Shown here piece by piece: positions 15,562 to 23,979 of a stretch of DNA of 42,669 nt; within the stretch, counting starts at the first letter, position 1, and every line of letters begins with the position of its first letter. The translations under genes and the position numbers were made by a program. The stretch is taken from assembly GCA_016931965.1 (NCBI GenBank), contig JAFGDT010000102.1, positions 1 through 42,669 on the forward strand, written 5' to 3'. The stretch is from a bacterium (GTDB lineage Bacteria > Zhuqueibacterota > QNDG01 > DSAB01). The notes under the pieces are model-generated. The model searched no databases, was not told where the DNA came from, and worked only from the letters and a program-made list of their open reading frames with translations.

Positions 15562-16813
15562 CTATTTTACTCTCATTCTCATGATCCATTTTCAATTGCG
15601 GATGTACGAAAAAGTATAAAATAAGACTTATTCCAAATACAAGATAAGAAATCGATGTACTGAGTGCTGCTCCCATGATGCCCAATCGGGGAATGAGCAC
15701 AAGATTCAGAACCACATTTAAAATAAATGCACAAAGGGGAACCCAAATGGTGACTTTTGGAAATCCCTTCCCCCACAGTGAAAAGATGATAATTTTCCCC
15801 ACGGCCATAACGACAGTCCCGGGTAAAAGATAATACAAGGGAATAATGGCCGGAGCATATGCTTTTTGAAAGAGGAATACAATCAACCGCTCTCCGAATA
15901 CGAGTACAACCAAGGCAAATATCACACCCACCACGGCGACAAATAAGACCACCCGTACAGACAGACGGTATCCCCTTAATGGACGCGACTCTCCAGCTAT
16001 CTGTGGAAAAATAATCGTTCCGGAAGTATTGGCAAATTTCTGAAGCAGTTCAGCTACCAACGCGGCAATCGAGTAAAGTCCCGCCTGATCGGTTCCTAAA
16101 AAATAATTCACAAAAAAAATATCCACTCTGAAAAGCAAAAAAAGTGTAACGGTTGAAATACCTGATTTAATACCCGTTTGCATGCTTTGTTTGGCAACAT
16201 GCCAATTCAGCTCGAAGTGAAAGGATTCTGTTCTGACCAATATAATAAAGGCAATAACCATAAAAAAAACCATGGCAATGAGGTAATTTCGCATCACTTT
16301 TTCGGGGGAAAATCCCCCCCAAAAAGATAATCCGACATTCAATAGACAGTAAAGACATAATGGTGCGACAACAAGAAAATTGAAAACATAATATTTCTGC
16401 ATCCCAAGAAACAAACCATTCAAACATCGGATAAAAATGAGTGGAATGAGACTCAAAAAGGCAATAAAGACCAATTGAAGATGCACTCCCGGCAGTATCT
16501 GTTGGAATACATCTTGACCCGATAGACAGAAAATGGAAAACAACAGAAAACCAAGAAAGAGGATTGCCACCATACCATTGCTGATCAATCGGGATAAATC
16601 TTTTCTATTCTTGCTGATTAAATAGGTATTTGAGCGATATAAACTATCTCCAAAAATGAGGCTTAAAATCAGAACGACGTTCATCGTCAGCGCATATTCT
16701 CCCCGTCCTGCCAGGTCAAGATTTCGTGTAATGACAATACTGTTGACAAATCCGGCCAAGAGAACAAAAGCTTCGGAAAACAGACTGATAGAAAATATTT
16801 TGACCAGGCCCAT
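15548..16813 (-). CDS. Oligosaccharide flippase (Wzx/RfbX-like)
   Basis: A 421-residue protein that is mostly membrane helices (about 12-14) of the MOP superfamily. It moves lipid-linked repeat units across the inner membrane. N-terminal features typical of Wzx are visible: FSEAFVLLAGFVNSIVITR and LDLAGRGEYAL (the 'lGrgeyG' loop), with FLVNYFLG-like and GLYSIAALVAELLQK in the middle. It overlaps the glycosyltransferase gene downstream by 14 bases and follows the polymerase/ligase by six bases. Assignment to Wzx rather than another MOP transporter rests on the gene neighbourhood and family motifs. Confidence 0.88.
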   Translation of the reverse strand: MGLVKIFSISLFSEAFVLLAGFVNSIVITRNLDLAGRGEYALTMNVVLILSLIFGDSLYRSNTYLISKNRKDLSRLISNGMVAILFLGFLLFSIFCLSGQDVFQQILPGVHLQLVFIAFLSLIPLIFIRCLNGLFLGMQKYYVFNFLVVAPLCLYCLLNVGLSFWGGFSPEKVMRNYLIAMVFFMVIAFIILVRTESFHFELNWHVAKQSMQTGIKSGISTVTLFLLFRVDIFFVNYFLGTDQAGLYSIAALVAELLQKFANTSGTIIFPQIAGESRPLRGYRLSVRVVLFVAVVGVIFALVVLVFGERLIVFLFQKAYAPAIIPLYYLLPGTVVMAVGKIIIFSLWGKGFPKVTIWVPLCAFILNVVLNLVLIPRLGIMGAALSTSISYLVFGISLILYFFVHPQLKMDHENESKIDVPI

Positions 16814-16819
16814 TTTTAA

Positions 16820-18043
16820 TTATTTTTTGTCTTCACAAGCTATTTTGCCAATGGCAATGGAGAGACCCACCGTAAACCAGAGAAGTGTAACTGTCTCGGC
16901 GTCACCAAATGTCCAATCGAAGAATCCATTGATCCAAAATCCGGTTAAAGCGGCAATACTCCCGATTAAGTAAGCGGACAGGGTTGATTTTTCATAAGAA
17001 ACACATCGGTAAATTCGATAGGTTGTTTGAAAAAGCTTAAAAATCATAAATGCCATCGCAGCAAATCCAACGATGCCAAAACAGACCAGGAACATCACAT
17101 AATTGTTATGAAAATGCCCGATCTGATAGGCGGCCCAACTTAGATCAGCATCGGGAGGAGCATATTGTCGATGAATTTCGTTGAGATCGATCCATCCGAC
17201 GCCGACAATAGGATAATCTTGAAATATTTTTACCGCATTTTTCCACTGAACAAAGCGGACTTGTGTGGAATTGATGGATAAATCTGCAATGCTCAACATG
17301 CGATTTCTGAGAGGATCTGGCGAAAGCAGAATGACAAATAAAATGGCTATGATACCACCAAAAAGCAACTTTTTACTTTTAACCATGACCAGTATAAAAA
17401 ATCCAGCGATAAAACCCACCCACGATCCCCTGACATACGAAAAAAGCATACCCACAAATTGAAAAATGAACGCACATAAATAAAGCCATCTCTTTTTACA
17501 GGATTGAACAAACAGAAATAGACTGGCAGTGATTAATGAAAATATCACAGACATGGATCCCCAGGTCATGGTTATACCTTGAAAAGATCGTACCCGTTTT
17601 CCTCCCATGATATCTGTCGAGAGCAATCCAATGAGAGCCAGAATTGCAGATCCAAAAATAAAAAGATCGAGAAGACGGACCACCTCTTTTTTCTCGCGTA
17701 TATGTGAAGCAATGATGTAAACAACACCGATAAGGGTGATATTTTTTAAATGAATGAAACTTTCATGGGGGCGGACAGAAAAAACAGTCGAAATGATACA
17801 AGCCATCACCAGCAATAAAAAGGATAAATCCAAAGGTGTTTTCGATATCAGCCAGTGCTTCGTAACAATCATATGTGCCATCCAAACCGACACAATAATC
17901 CCAATTGAAATATGGGTACCTGCAATCGTAAACAATGAAAAAAGGGTAAAAAGATAAATCAAATAAACAAGAATACGATGAAAAACAGATGATATACGCT
18001 TCGGATCCAACTTCCCCTCCAAATGAGTAAAGTCATCGATCAT
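16820..18043 (-). CDS. O-antigen polymerase/ligase family membrane protein (Wzy/WaaL-like)
   Basis: A 407-residue protein with about 11-12 membrane helices. The RGSWVGFIAGFFILV segment and the large periplasmic loop ending GHFHNNYVMFLVCFGIVGF are the conserved Wzy_C/WaaL signature, with the loop histidine and arginines that handle undecaprenyl-linked chains. Next to wzx it most likely polymerises repeats; a ligase role cannot be excluded because both functions share this fold. The ATG at 18043 has no strong ribosome-binding site and overlaps the end of a short open frame (stop at 18033-18035), so coupling to upstream translation is possible. It is the first recognisable gene of the polysaccharide cluster. 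Confidence 0.85.
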   Translation of the reverse strand: MIDDFTHLEGKLDPKRISSVFHRILVYLIYLFTLFSLFTIAGTHISIGIIVSVWMAHMIVTKHWLISKTPLDLSFLLLVMACIISTVFSVRPHESFIHLKNITLIGVVYIIASHIREKKEVVRLLDLFIFGSAILALIGLLSTDIMGGKRVRSFQGITMTWGSMSVIFSLITASLFLFVQSCKKRWLYLCAFIFQFVGMLFSYVRGSWVGFIAGFFILVMVKSKKLLFGGIIAILFVILLSPDPLRNRMLSIADLSINSTQVRFVQWKNAVKIFQDYPIVGVGWIDLNEIHRQYAPPDADLSWAAYQIGHFHNNYVMFLVCFGIVGFAAMAFMIFKLFQTTYRIYRCVSYEKSTLSAYLIGSIAALTGFWINGFFDWTFGDAETVTLLWFTVGLSIAIGKIACEDKK

Positions 18044-18256
18044 TCAAGTTTTCGTTGAACCCCATTTCCCATAGGACATAAAAAAGGTTGCCCTGATTAA
18101 ATTGAATGGTTTCAAAATAGTAAACTTCTGCTCTTTTAGCAAGGGGAAAATAGGTATCCTGAACAGAACGAATGATTTTCTCACTGGATTGAAGCAAGAG
18201 GGTAAAGATTGAAGTGTATCAAAGATGACGTTATGAATAGGGTAGAACGTAAAGAG
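18033..18256 (-). pseudogene. Short frame-disrupted open frame before the wzy-like gene
   Basis: The 220-base gap holds protein-like sequence but no ordinary start. One frame reads LFTFYPIHNVIFDTLQSL near 18256-18200; a second, shifted frame continues with SVQDTYFPLAKRAEVYYFET and ends FYVLWEMGFNENLNDR, stopping at 18033-18035 inside the start of the next gene. If both parts are real they need a frameshift near 18200. I cannot assign a family. It may be a decayed gene, an assembly error in a small gene, or chance. Confidence 0.25.
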
Positions 18257-18264
18257 AGTATCTT

Positions 18265-18762
18265 TTATTTTTCAGGTTGCTCTTGGTTTTTCTTTTGATT
18301 GTACCTCTGAGAGATGATAAGCCATAATCCTGCAATAATCAGCAATACAGGCCAGTAATCTCCAAAACCCGAACTGATAATCAGAAAAACAATGCCTGTT
18401 CCAAAAAGAATACCGGCGGGAATGAGAAGTCCTTGATCTTTTTCCCCTCCAAAATACATGGCAAAAAATCCAACAGCCGGTGCCATAATGAAAACAGGCC
18501 AGAGTGTTTCCATTCGACCCCAACCAGATAAATTACAATAGAAAAAGAGCAGACTCACCACAATGAGTATCGATCCCGGCATCAGAAGACCGTGGTTCTT
18601 CCGATCATGAAAATAACCGATCCAAAACGCCAAACCCACGGTAAGAGGAAAAACAGGCCACAGGATTTCCATGCTGACCCGACTTAAATTGCCGATCAAA
18701 AGAACGGTCCCGATCAGGATCAAAAACAATCCCCAGATTAAATTGGATTTTTTGAACTCCAT
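18265..18762 (-). CDS. LiaF/LiaI-type transmembrane domain protein (DUF5668-like)
   Basis: A 165-residue membrane protein made of repeated hydrophobic hairpins with glycine: GLFLILIGTVLLIGNLSR, PLTVGLAFWIGYF, GSILIVVSLLFFY, then the same pattern again (GILFGTGIVFLIISSGFGDYWPVLLIIAGLWLII) and a basic cytoplasmic tail. This Trp-Pro ('LWPV') two-helix repeat is typical of the membrane part of LiaF and LiaI-LiaF-like proteins, which act in cell-envelope stress sensing in Firmicutes. The ATG at 18762 is chosen because AAGGAG stands seven bases before it; a longer frame from 18786 would overlap the upstream gene. It is the last gene of the cluster, four bases after a DUF4097-type gene. Confidence 0.8.
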   Translation of the reverse strand: MEFKKSNLIWGLFLILIGTVLLIGNLSRVSMEILWPVFPLTVGLAFWIGYFHDRKNHGLLMPGSILIVVSLLFFYCNLSGWGRMETLWPVFIMAPAVGFFAMYFGGEKDQGLLIPAGILFGTGIVFLIISSGFGDYWPVLLIIAGLWLIISQRYNQKKNQEQPEK

Positions 18763-18766
18763 GATC

Positions 18767-19564
18767 CTACTCCTTATAAATGGCAATACTTCCGTTCACT
18801 GTACTGAGATCAATTAATCCGCCTCCGCCATAAATTTGACCTCTTATTTGTTTGCTGTTTTGCCTTCCCTGTACTTCAAGGGGAAAATCGGTCGAAATTC
18901 CGCCGTTGACCGTCGAAGCATCGACATCGGCCTGAACGGTTTCATAGAGACTCAGTTCAACATGGCCATTGGTCGTTTGAAGAATGACTTCATCAGAACG
19001 GCTCAGTTCCACGAGATGAACATACAGACTTCCGTTCACCGTCCGTCCGTTAATCGATCCCACGATTTCATTAGCCAGCACCGGACCATTTGTTGTTCTC
19101 AGCCGGAACTTCCCTTCCATTTTTTCGATATGGACTTTGCCGTTTACCGATTCCAGATCAAGATTCATTTTCGAGGGAACTTTAACGAAAAATTGAATAT
19201 TGACCTGAGGCTTTGATCTTCCAAAAATCCAGTCCAAAAAGGAATTTCCTCCTTCAACCTTAGGATAATCCGGCTCAATGAATAACCGGTTCGATTGATA
19301 ATCAATATCCATACGCACTTGTTCCATAAATTCTTCCGCCATATTGCGATTGCCGGCTTTGACTTCGATTTCAGCAAAAACCTCGACCGAATCTCGATCC
19401 CAGGACTCAACAACGATATCTCCATTGACATTCTGAATTATCACGTTTCCAGCCTGTTGTATAAGAAAAGACTGTCTGAATTCTTTGGCAATGGTGGCAC
19501 TGGACGATATTCCGGCATATCCGATCACCAGTAATAATATCCAATAACAACTTTTCCTCCCCAT
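18767..19564 (-). CDS. DUF4097-family exported beta-solenoid protein (NG ladder)
   Basis: A 265-residue secreted protein. Signal peptide: SCYWILLLVIGYAGISSSA. The mature chain is a run of short beta-strand repeats, each turning at an Asn-Gly: NVNGDIVVES, SVNGKVHIEK, TTNGPVLANE, SINGRTVNGSL, TTNGHVELSL, TVNGGISTDF, TVNGSIAIYK (eight NG turns). This is the DUF4097 'putative adhesin' pattern. An opening block resembling 'VESWDRDSVEVFAEIEVK' is typical of the family. AGGAGG before the ATG is an excellent ribosome-binding site. Homologues often lie beside anti-sigma factors, PspC or LiaF-like proteins, which fits this cluster. The molecular role is not known; location is probably periplasmic or at the outer-membrane inner face. 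Confidence 0.85.
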   Translation of the reverse strand: MGRKSCYWILLLVIGYAGISSSATIAKEFRQSFLIQQAGNVIIQNVNGDIVVESWDRDSVEVFAEIEVKAGNRNMAEEFMEQVRMDIDYQSNRLFIEPDYPKVEGGNSFLDWIFGRSKPQVNIQFFVKVPSKMNLDLESVNGKVHIEKMEGKFRLRTTNGPVLANEIVGSINGRTVNGSLYVHLVELSRSDEVILQTTNGHVELSLYETVQADVDASTVNGGISTDFPLEVQGRQNSKQIRGQIYGGGGLIDLSTVNGSIAIYKE

Positions 19565-19597
19565 TTTGCAATCCTCCTTGATGATGGATTTATCGCA

Positions 19598-20602
19598 TCA
19601 ACGGTGTTTCAGAAGTCTGATGTCCCCTTCTTCTATGTAAAGCCTCAATGTCCCCTCACCCCGGCCGATTGACCCTTCGGCTCTTTCCGCTTCATCCCGC
19701 CTTTGAATATTCAAATCAAAGTCGGAATCAATTCTTCCTTCATCGGTTTGAAGAACAACCTGTAGATTTGCATTGTCAGGAAGAGATACTTCAACATCTC
19801 CCTCATCGGTTTCCGCTCTGTATCTTCCATCTTTCAGCGGGTAAAAATCAATCTCTATATTACCTTCATCTGTATTCAACCAGAACCGTTCCACCTCAAT
19901 GTTTCTGAAAAGGATATCACCCTCATCCGTTCCGATATCGGCTTCGCCTATCTGACCTTCTTCAATCCGAATCGATCCCTCGTCCGTTTCAAGGGTCATC
20001 ATGCCCCGATCTCGACTGTTAATCCTTCGTATATTGACATCACCCTCATCTACACTCACAACAATTTGTGAGGTGACAATATCCTCAAGGTTCACACAGC
20101 CTTCATCCACTTCAATATCCATTTTGCCTTGAATTCTTGAAACATCCACATCACCTTCATCGCATCGCAGCCTGAGGTGGGTATTTTCGGGTACAATCAG
20201 CTCAAAATCAATCACACCTCCCCTATTACCCTGCTCCTGCCAAAAATTGGGATCAAACAAATCAAAGAAATGAAACGAGCCACCGGTTCGATCACGGTCC
20301 AGTTCCCGGACAATCAAATGATTTATCTCCTCACGTATTTCAACTTCAAGTTCATCGAGGTTTCGATTTGCTTCACGATCGTTCTTCCCCCAGGCCCTTT
20401 TCGTCATCTTTAAATACACTTCCTCCCGTTCCCAGGTATGAACGTCAATACCACCCTCATCCGCTGTGACCGTAACCGTGCCGCCCGGTGACATGGAGAA
20501 CTGCTTTTCTTCGACTCGGCTTCTTTCAACCGACCATCCATTCGATACAGTAGATAAAAGGAGAACAATGGACAATAAACACACCCACAAACGGTTATTC
20601 AT
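19598..20602 (-). CDS. DUF4097-family exported beta-solenoid protein (acidic DEG ladder)
   Basis: A 334-residue secreted relative of the previous protein. After a signal peptide (NNRLWVCLLSIVLLLSTVSNG) and a DUF4097-type head, the chain carries nine copies of Asp-Glu-Gly at strand turns (ADEGGIDV, CDEGDVDV, VDEGCVNL, VDEGDVNI, TDEGSIRI, TDEGDILF, TDEGNIEI, TDEGDVEV, TDEGRIDS) and a final EEGDIRL. In the neighbouring proteins the same position is Asn-Gly. Stacked, the acidic turns would form a negative stripe that could bind Ca2+ or other cations; this is inference. The ATG at 20602 gives the best signal peptide and follows GGAA by seven bases; an ATG at 20641 overlapping the upstream stop is the alternative. 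Confidence 0.85.
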   Translation of the reverse strand: MNNRLWVCLLSIVLLLSTVSNGWSVERSRVEEKQFSMSPGGTVTVTADEGGIDVHTWEREEVYLKMTKRAWGKNDREANRNLDELEVEIREEINHLIVRELDRDRTGGSFHFFDLFDPNFWQEQGNRGGVIDFELIVPENTHLRLRCDEGDVDVSRIQGKMDIEVDEGCVNLEDIVTSQIVVSVDEGDVNIRRINSRDRGMMTLETDEGSIRIEEGQIGEADIGTDEGDILFRNIEVERFWLNTDEGNIEIDFYPLKDGRYRAETDEGDVEVSLPDNANLQVVLQTDEGRIDSDFDLNIQRRDEAERAEGSIGRGEGTLRLYIEEGDIRLLKHR

Positions 20603-20637
20603 TGTGTGTTCCATAAATTTTATCAAATAGTAAAACA

Positions 20638-21510
20638 TCATTCACGCACCACGTTTAATTCTCCCAACCCAGGCGTGATACGAAGATAAAATCGGTCTTC
20701 TGATTCTTCATAATCATCTGAGTAATATGTTTGTCCTCTTTTTTCAAAAGACCGATCAAGATTTTTCTCGGATAGAAAACTGAATCCGCCCCCGATATTT
20801 AAACCGATGCCCATATTCTGGGGAACGATGATTGAAGCTTCACCTATATCAAGGTCCACCCGGGCCTGACTTTCCGGCTGAAGATCTCCTGTAAAATCAA
20901 CCTGAATTTCGCCAATGCCGCCATTGATATCCGCTCGATTGAAACGGGCATTCCCCAGGTGGATCAATCGGGTCTCTCCCACCTTGGCTGTGATATCCAG
21001 CAAATCCATGATGATCGGATTGGGTTCGTTGAAAAGGACTTCCAATTCGCCAACCCAATGATTCATGGAGAGTTCACGCAATCGGATTCCATCCATGACC
21101 ATTTTGACCTCTCCAGCCTTAATCCGGGAATCTAAAAGAATATCGACTCCATAGGGAAGCAGTACTTGCACTTCAGCCCAACTTCCCCCTTCCTCGGGCG
21201 GGCGATGGACAATCTTAAACCAGTTTTTTCTTTCGAGAGTGATCTCCACTCTGTTCCTATTTTCATGGACATCGACACGTTCTCGAAATTCACGATCCGT
21301 GTATCTCATAATCACCGTTCCCGTATAGGGCTCTGATCCCTTTTCCACAATCACCTCTCCGGCATCAATATCCAAAATAACTTCCAAGGTTCGATCAGGG
21401 GGAGCTTGAAACATCTCTTCACTGGTTTCATAAAAATGAATTTGTCCGTTGACAATCCAAAAAGGGATGAAAATGATAAGAGCTGTCATCACATTGATCA
21501 ACTTTCTCAT
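20638..21510 (-). CDS. Toastrack/LiaF C-terminal-like exported protein
   Basis: A 290-residue protein with a signal peptide (NVMTALIIFIPFWIVNGQ). The N-terminal part (LEVILDIDAGEVIVEKGSE) resembles the head of DUF4097/toastrack proteins. The C-terminal half carries the LiaF-C-like run VDLDIGEASIIVPQNMGIGL followed by GGGFSF and ends ITPGLGELNVVRE. Repeated 'aGEvkmv / vGELEVLF / vGETRLIH / iGEIQVDF' strands show a solenoid with Gly-Glu turns. In Firmicutes the LiaF C-terminal domain takes part in sensing antibiotics that target lipid II. GGAGGG precedes the ATG. It overlaps or abuts the next gene, suggesting coupled translation. The function here is inferred only from family and context. Confidence 0.8.
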   Translation of the reverse strand: MRKLINVMTALIIFIPFWIVNGQIHFYETSEEMFQAPPDRTLEVILDIDAGEVIVEKGSEPYTGTVIMRYTDREFRERVDVHENRNRVEITLERKNWFKIVHRPPEEGGSWAEVQVLLPYGVDILLDSRIKAGEVKMVMDGIRLRELSMNHWVGELEVLFNEPNPIIMDLLDITAKVGETRLIHLGNARFNRADINGGIGEIQVDFTGDLQPESQARVDLDIGEASIIVPQNMGIGLNIGGGFSFLSEKNLDRSFEKRGQTYYSDDYEESEDRFYLRITPGLGELNVVRE

Positions 21511-21543
21511 GGAACCCTCCGAAAAAAGAGTGTGAATTCCAAT

Positions 21544-22218
21544 TTAGTCTGTTTCCCGCACCACTTCCGCATCGATTACTTCTCCCTTCACCGTGCCCCC
21601 TTCGGCAAGAATAACGATCACATCTATGCGGTCATCCCTGACGAGGATATCGCCTTCAACAACAGACCCTTCAGCAATTCTAATTTCGAGGGGACGGAAT
21701 TGATTTGAATTTCCTTTACTTTTCTTCACGATAATATCACCGTGTACCATACTTTGATCAAGAAGCGTCACATGACCGTTATACGTGCTGACATCCCGTC
21801 TCACCAGAGTATTGTTCAGATCAATGGAGCCATTGATTGTCGAAACACTTCCAGTGACTTCGGCTCCTGAATCACAAACAACAGATCCATTGACCGATTC
21901 AACATCTCCTCGAACAACCACGGCTTGACCGACTCCGATTCGCCCATTCACGGTTTGAAGCTCTCTGACTTGCGATTCACGCTGGACCAATATATTTCCG
22001 TTCACACTTCGACAGCTGCCCCCAATATCGCAATTCGAACCGATGGTGATATTTCCGTTAACGGAATTTTGACTGTTGCCCACCCTTTTTCCATTATCGA
22101 TAGCGATGTCCTTATTTACGCTCATGTTGCATCCAGAGGTGAAAATCAGCGCAACAACCGTTGTGAAGAATAAAGCATAGAATTTTGCCCTCTCATTTTT
22201 TTTGTTTTTATTCTTCAT
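21544..22218 (-). CDS. Beta-solenoid lipoprotein with NG-turn repeats
   Basis: A 224-residue probable lipoprotein: after a basic N-terminus and a hydrophobic core (YALFFTTVVALIFTSGC) there is a lipobox with Cys29. The mature part has six Asn-Gly strand turns (SVNGNITI, SVNGNILV, TVNGRIGV, SVNGSVVC, TINGSIDL, TYNGHVTL), roughly 18-20 residues apart, resembling DUF4097 and bactofilin-type right-handed solenoids. The C-terminus (VVEGDILVRDDRIDVIVILA) continues the ladder without NG. GGGGAG before the ATG supports the start. It follows the Omp85-like gene by about 130 bases and precedes the toastrack-like gene by 33. It may be the outer-membrane-tethered member of the set. Confidence 0.82.
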   Translation of the reverse strand: MKNKNKKNERAKFYALFFTTVVALIFTSGCNMSVNKDIAIDNGKRVGNSQNSVNGNITIGSNCDIGGSCRSVNGNILVQRESQVRELQTVNGRIGVGQAVVVRGDVESVNGSVVCDSGAEVTGSVSTINGSIDLNNTLVRRDVSTYNGHVTLLDQSMVHGDIIVKKSKGNSNQFRPLEIRIAEGSVVEGDILVRDDRIDVIVILAEGGTVKGEVIDAEVVRETD

Positions 22219-22351
22219 TGATTAATCTCCCCGTAAAATGAAGTTCCTCATCTTTCTGAAAAAAGATATTGTAAAAAACTGTCTACTCATTCTACGTAAG
22301 AAATACCTAAAAGTTACCCCTAATCGGTCTATACCCTTTCACGATACCATA

Positions 22352-23728
22352 CTAAAACGATCGGCTGATTCGGAAGAGAAATGTAAAAGGTTTATAACCG
22401 GTATCTGTTCTTCGGGCAATTTCAAGCCGAACATTGCCACTCTGATTCGAAATGGCAATGCCCACATCACTCTTAAAATCGGACCATGTCAGGTGTTTGA
22501 AACCTTTATAGATGGATTGATTTGGATCACCATAACCCACCCAGCCCGCATCGGCGAAAAGAATAATATTGAACTGTTCCAGTATCCATAAACCAATCTC
22601 ATCTGGCAGATCCTGACTTCCCATTCGGTACTCCAGTTGAGTCAGAATCATTCTGTTTCCCCCTGGAAACATTCGACCATCCGGTAAAGCTTTATAAGGG
22701 AAACCCCGCAATGTACTCAATCCGCCCAAATGATAACTTTTTTGCCAGGGCAGAGATCCTTTTGAAGAACCGATCCGCAGTCGGAAATCGAACCCATCGG
22801 AATAGCCCAACGATTGATACCGGCGAATATCCACCACAAAGCGATCAAAATGGAAATCGCTCTTCATACCGTCACCGGCATGCTCATACTCGAACTGGAC
22901 ATACCAGCCTCTTGTGGGTGACTCGACACTATTTCTTGTATCAATTGTGAATTGACCCGCAAGACTTCGAATTTCACCTGCATTCATCGAAGGATTTTCA
23001 GGGAATTGTTTTTTCCCCCCGAACAGAGACCAATTCGTGTTTTTCTTAAGCGAATCATATTGATTATAATGAAAACCTACCGAAAGTGTAAACGATTCGG
23101 CAAGATTTTGAGAGATATACCCGCTCCCCCCCTCTTCGGTAAAAAAGTCATGGAAATCTTCCTTCAGAAAAAATGCAGCAAGCGCATTTTCCGTATCGGA
23201 TATGACCCAACGATCTGGTGTGTCAATCAGATGATGGTATTCGCCGCCAACCGCAAGCCGATTCTCATCAAAGAAACCCGTTTCCAAACCAATTTGATAT
23301 TCAAATTTTTTGGCATTCAGAGCATAGCCGGCAAGACCATAGAGAAAGGGTTTGGTCGGACAATGATAGATCCAGTAATCCTTTTTCATCCTTGCACCGA
23401 GATAGAGACCTTCGACGCGATTATAGCGCACATGGGCCGATATTCGGCTTCCTCCCCCCTCAGTCCAGACATCATCCCAATTCTCATCCCAATCATCCCA
23501 TTCATCATCCGTTTGGGGATCCCGTAAACCCAATAAAGATTGAAGAGGCATTGAATGATACAGTTGAGCTGACAATCCGATTTCTTGACTGTTTTGACCC
23601 CAAGCCAATTGATGATTCGTTCCGATTTGAGCCATCGCATTTCCATAGATGAAAACATGAAAACAAAATAAATAAACCGCAAAAGAAAGGCCCGATAAAA
23701 TCATCCGCTTTTGAGTGAAACGTTTCAT
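22352..23728 (-). CDS. POTRA-less Omp85/surface-antigen family outer-membrane barrel
   Basis: A 458-residue exported protein. The ATG at 23728 has GGAGG five bases upstream, better than a longer frame from 23767. A signal peptide (MILSGLSFAVYLFCFHVFIYG then NAMAQ) leads into an acidic, Trp-rich segment (DDEWDDWDENWDD) and about 16 amphipathic strands. The hallmark of Omp85 loop L6, GGLSTLRGFPYKALPDGRMF, is present, as is FADAGWVGYG and a C-terminal Phe (FRISRSF) for barrel insertion. There is no room for POTRA domains, so it is not BamA or TamA; POTRA-less members of the superfamily are known but poorly characterised. It is the first gene behind the sigma-54-type promoter at 23791-23806. Confidence 0.85.
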   Translation of the reverse strand: MKRFTQKRMILSGLSFAVYLFCFHVFIYGNAMAQIGTNHQLAWGQNSQEIGLSAQLYHSMPLQSLLGLRDPQTDDEWDDWDENWDDVWTEGGGSRISAHVRYNRVEGLYLGARMKKDYWIYHCPTKPFLYGLAGYALNAKKFEYQIGLETGFFDENRLAVGGEYHHLIDTPDRWVISDTENALAAFFLKEDFHDFFTEEGGSGYISQNLAESFTLSVGFHYNQYDSLKKNTNWSLFGGKKQFPENPSMNAGEIRSLAGQFTIDTRNSVESPTRGWYVQFEYEHAGDGMKSDFHFDRFVVDIRRYQSLGYSDGFDFRLRIGSSKGSLPWQKSYHLGGLSTLRGFPYKALPDGRMFPGGNRMILTQLEYRMGSQDLPDEIGLWILEQFNIILFADAGWVGYGDPNQSIYKGFKHLTWSDFKSDVGIAISNQSGNVRLEIARRTDTGYKPFTFLFRISRSF

Positions 23729-23790
23729 GATAACCTCCACATTCATATTGATTGATTCACTGTTCATTGTTCATCCTCAAGCGATTGTAT

Positions 23791-23806
23791 GGCAACCGAT
23801 ATGCCA
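23791..23806 (-). promoter_or_regulatory. Sigma-54 (-24/-12) promoter
   Basis: On the minus strand the sequence reads TGGCATATCGGTTGCC. The -24 GG and -12 GC are separated by exactly ten bases, and TGGCA plus TTGC match the RpoN consensus except for one base. Transcription would begin near 23780, about 50 bases before the ATG of the Omp85-like gene. The gene just upstream encodes a sigma-54 activator, which strengthens the call. Confidence 0.75.
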
Positions 23807-23863
23807 ATCTTTCTTTCATCGAAATGAATCCAATTCATCTTTTATTATTCAATGACTTAAACC

Positions 23864-23914
23864 AATTTGTATACGAATAAATAATCCATTTGATTCAGGA
23901 ATGAAGATACAAAT
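23864..23914. promoter_or_regulatory. Candidate upstream activator sites for the sigma-54 promoter
   Basis: ATTTGTAT (23865-23872) and its reverse complement ATACAAAT (23907-23914) are centred 42 bases apart, four helical turns, and lie about 90 and 130 bases upstream of the predicted start of transcription. That is the usual distance for NtrC-family enhancer sites. A separate palindrome ATGAAT-CCA-ATTCAT occupies 23824-23838, nearer the promoter. Which, if any, is bound by the adjacent regulator is unknown. Confidence 0.35.
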
Positions 23915-23979
23915 GTGGTAATATGACACAGTCCAAATACAACAGATATGATAAACGGATATGAATAAAATGGAATGAT

